From NCBI GenBank assembly GCA_017853455.1, contig JAFMJM010000006.1, forward strand, positions 1 to 23,846: 23,846 nt of DNA, written 5' to 3'. Shown in pieces: positions 22,545 to 23,846 of the stretch (position 1 is its first letter; each line of letters begins with the position of its first letter). The stretch comes from Acidimicrobiia bacterium (GTDB taxonomy: Bacteria; Actinomycetota; Acidimicrobiia; IMCC26256; PALSA-555). The position numbers and the translations under genes were made by a program. Under the pieces are notes generated by a model. That model had not been told where the DNA came from and searched no databases. It was given only the letters and a program-made list of their open reading frames with translations.

Positions 22545-22573
22545 GCATCACCTCAAACGAGCGTTTGAGTCAA
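22545..22573 (-). promoter_or_regulatory. Promoter of the 13-gene operon
   Basis: On the minus strand TTGACT (22573-22568) and TGATGC (22550-22545) are separated by 17 bp and form a recognisable -35/-10 pair. The predicted start near 22538 leaves a 22-nt leader before the GTG at 22516. The palindrome at 22552-22569 occupies the spacer and overlaps two bases of the -35 element, which is ideal for repression by steric block. Confidence 0.6.
22552..22569. promoter_or_regulatory. TetR-type operator palindrome
   Basis: CTCAAACG and CGTTTGAG are perfect 8-bp inverted arms separated by AG. This AT-rich symmetric site stands out in otherwise GC-rich DNA, and I saw no second copy in the window. Length and symmetry fit a TetR dimer site. 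The CAAAC..GTTTG core resembles sites of fatty-acid/acyl-CoA-responsive regulators such as PsrA, although that likeness is loose. It lies at about -67 to -50 of the LLM gene on the other side. Confidence 0.75.
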
Positions 22574-22606
22574 GTGCCCGGGGTGTCCACGAACGGCGGC
22601 CCGACC

Positions 22607-22612
22607 TAGGGT
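22607..22612 (+). promoter_or_regulatory. -10 element for a leaderless LLM transcript
   Basis: TAGGGT lies exactly at -12 to -7 relative to the ATG at 22619, and no Shine-Dalgarno sequence precedes that ATG. A leaderless mRNA beginning at the start codon is expected. No good -35 is visible. Confidence 0.5.
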
Positions 22613-22618
22613 CGGCCC

Positions 22619-23512
22619 ATGACCACGCCGACCCCCTCCCCCCTCGGCCGCATCGGCCTCTGGACCGCCGCCTTCGAATCGCTCCCCGCTCCGGCGGTCC
22701 GCGACCTGATCGCCGAGGTCGACGCCCTCGGGTTCGGCGCCGTGTGGATCCCCGAGGCGGTCACCCGCGACGCCATCGCCAACTCGATGCTGCTGCTCGG
22801 GGCGTCGGAGCGGATCGCCGTCGCCACCGGCATCGCCAACATCTACGCCCGCGATCCGTACACCATGCAGGCGTCGTGGCAGACGGTGAGCGAGGCCCAC
22901 CCGGGCCGGTTCGTGCTCGGGCTCGGTGTGAGCCACGCCCCGATGGTCGAGGACGTGCGCCACCACACCTACGGACCGCCGTTGGCGACCATGCGCGCCT
23001 ACCTCGACGCCATGGACTCCGCCCTCTACCTGGCACCTCCGCCGCCGGTCCCGCCGCAGCGGGTGCTCGCCGCCCTCGGCCCGAAGATGCTGGCCCTGGC
23101 CGCCGAGCGCACCGACGGCGCCCACCCCTACTTCGTGCCCCCCGAGCACACCGCGATCGCCCGCGAGGTCATGGGCCCCGACGCCCTGCTCGCCCCCGAG
23201 CAGAAGGTCGTGCTCGAGTCCGACCCCGTCGCGGCCCGGGCGATCGCCCGTGAGGCGATGGCGATGTACCTCACCCTGCCCAACTACGTGAACAACCTGT
23301 TGCGTCTCGGGTTCACGACCGACGACGTCGAGCAGGCCTCCGACCGGCTCGTCGACGCCATCGTGGTGTGGGGCGACGTCGAGGCGGTGCGGGCCCGGGT
23401 GCAGGCCCACGTCGACGCCGGCGCCGACCACGTGTGCCTGCAGACCCTTCCCTACGCCGACCACGAGCGGACCGTCCGCGACTGGCGGACCCTGGCCGAC
23501 GCCCTGCTCTGA
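22619..23512 (+). CDS. LLM-class F420-dependent oxidoreductase
   Basis: The protein has 297 residues with a luciferase-like TIM barrel: GRIGLWTAAFESLP at the N-terminus, VDALGFGAVWIPEA (about 34-47), IAVATGIANIYARDPYTMQA (about 65-84) and PGRFVLGLGVSHAPMVE (about 94-110). It matches the group named TIGR03620, mostly from F420-producing actinobacteria; F420 use is a family inference. These enzymes transfer hydride to or from alcohols, enones or aldehydes. The gene is leaderless and divergent from the 13-gene operon, sharing its 102-bp control region with the operator, so it may be co-regulated. Its stop lies 13 nt from that of the convergent amidase. Confidence 0.88.
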   Translation: MTTPTPSPLGRIGLWTAAFESLPAPAVRDLIAEVDALGFGAVWIPEAVTRDAIANSMLLLGASERIAVATGIANIYARDPYTMQASWQTVSEAHPGRFVLGLGVSHAPMVEDVRHHTYGPPLATMRAYLDAMDSALYLAPPPPVPPQRVLAALGPKMLALAAERTDGAHPYFVPPEHTAIAREVMGPDALLAPEQKVVLESDPVAARAIAREAMAMYLTLPNYVNNLLRLGFTTDDVEQASDRLVDAIVVWGDVEAVRARVQAHVDAGADHVCLQTLPYADHERTVRDWRTLADALL

Positions 23513-23529
23513 CCGCTCGGGCGGCTCAG
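23509..23529. terminator. Hairpin between convergent LLM and amidase genes
   Basis: CTGACCGC (23509-23516) pairs with GCGG (23521-23524) and TCAG (23526-23529), with one bulged C at 23525 and a TCGG loop. The 8-bp stem includes both stop codons. There is no T-tract on either side. It is a plausible bidirectional terminator of modest strength. Confidence 0.5.
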
Positions 23530-23846
23530 GGATACCCGGGGGCGAGTCCCGGCCAGGGGCGGGCCCGCTCGAGCTGCCCGGCGAGGCGGAACAGCGTCGA
23601 CTCGTCGCCGAACCGGCCCACGAACTGGATGCCGATCGGCAGCCCCGCCGCCGACGACGCCAGCGGCACGCTCATCGCCGGCTGGCCGGTGGCGTTGAAG
23701 ATCGACAGGAACCCGGTCATCGCCCCGAGCACCCCGAGCACCTCGGTGATCGGACGCTGCGGGTCGAGCTCGCCGAGGAGCGGCGGGAGGATCGCCAGCG
23801 TCGGGCTGCACAGCACGTCGAACCCGGCCATCCAGGCGCCGACCGC
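23526..23846 (-). CDS. Amidase signature family enzyme (C-terminal end, start beyond the window)
   Basis: Only the last 106 codons or so are present. The sequence shows the C-terminal part of an amidase-signature enzyme: DVLCSPTLAILPP, then FNATGQPAMSVPL, then GLPIGIQFVGRFGDE and a final helix (LFRLAGQLERARPWPG). This is the pattern of GatA-like and 6-aminohexanoate-cyclic-dimer-hydrolase-like amidases. The Ser-cisSer-Lys catalytic triad lies in the missing N-terminal part, so activity cannot be judged. It hydrolyses carboxamides to acids in family members. The ATG at 23831 is inside the gene and is not the start. Confidence 0.85.
   Translation of the reverse strand, partial: AVGAWMAGFDVLCSPTLAILPPLLGELDPQRPITEVLGVLGAMTGFLSIFNATGQPAMSVPLASSAAGLPIGIQFVGRFGDESTLFRLAGQLERARPWPGLAPGYP

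Noticed and set aside
1..23846. tRNA, rRNA, insertion sequence, phage or integrase features
   Set aside because: No transposase, integrase, terminal inverted repeats, att-like repeats or RNA-gene signatures were seen on either strand.

Overview
The window is very GC-rich DNA with G/C at nearly every third codon position, GTG starts, many 4-nt GTGA/ATGA stop-start overlaps and TANNNT-type -10 elements. This points to an actinobacterium. The secreted-type binding protein with a Thr/Pro linker and the mix of P450, F420-type LLM enzyme, DUF35/thiolase pair and UGSC selenoprotein suggest an uncultured Acidimicrobiia-like lineage; the lineage is an inference. Genes fill almost the whole window, and no stretch of 300 bases lacks a gene.

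Layout: (1) a truncated D-aminoacylase-type amidohydrolase on the minus strand at the left edge; (2) a divergent plus-strand group at 749-4534 with a cytochrome P450, an overlapping APH-fold small-molecule kinase and an exported branched-chain-amino-acid-type binding protein, closed by a strong hairpin at 4560-4593; (3) a minus-strand operon at 8249-4575 with epoxide hydrolase, SDR, second epoxide hydrolase and SnoaL/NTF2-like protein; (4) one leaderless plus-strand SDR at 8299-9126; (5) a 13-gene, 13.4-kb minus-strand operon at 22516-9130; (6) a leaderless LLM oxidoreductase at 22619-23512; (7) the C-terminal end of an amidase at the right edge.

The large operon is the centre of interest. 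Its genes in transcription order are two Amidohydro_2 enzymes, SDR, aldehyde dehydrogenase, a thiolase-fold protein without the catalytic cysteines, a DUF35 zinc-ribbon/OB partner, a PaaK-like acyl-CoA ligase, an unknown 182-aa protein, a TetR regulator, a third Amidohydro_2-like protein with a damaged metal site, an ADP-forming acyl-CoA synthetase, a UGSC-type selenoprotein, and a 355-aa protein of unknown function. No gap exceeds 19 nt. The selenoprotein reads through an in-frame UGA (codon 102) followed by a 7-bp hairpin that fits the bacterial SECIS model; a standard gene caller would split it in two.

The operon promoter has an 18-bp operator palindrome (8-bp arms) in its -35/-10 spacer, and the TetR protein encoded inside the operon is the obvious candidate to bind it. 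Together the genes look like an inducible catabolic pathway that activates a carboxylic acid to its CoA thioester, oxidises it and cleaves C-C bonds. The substrate cannot be read from the sequence, and the role of the selenoprotein is open.
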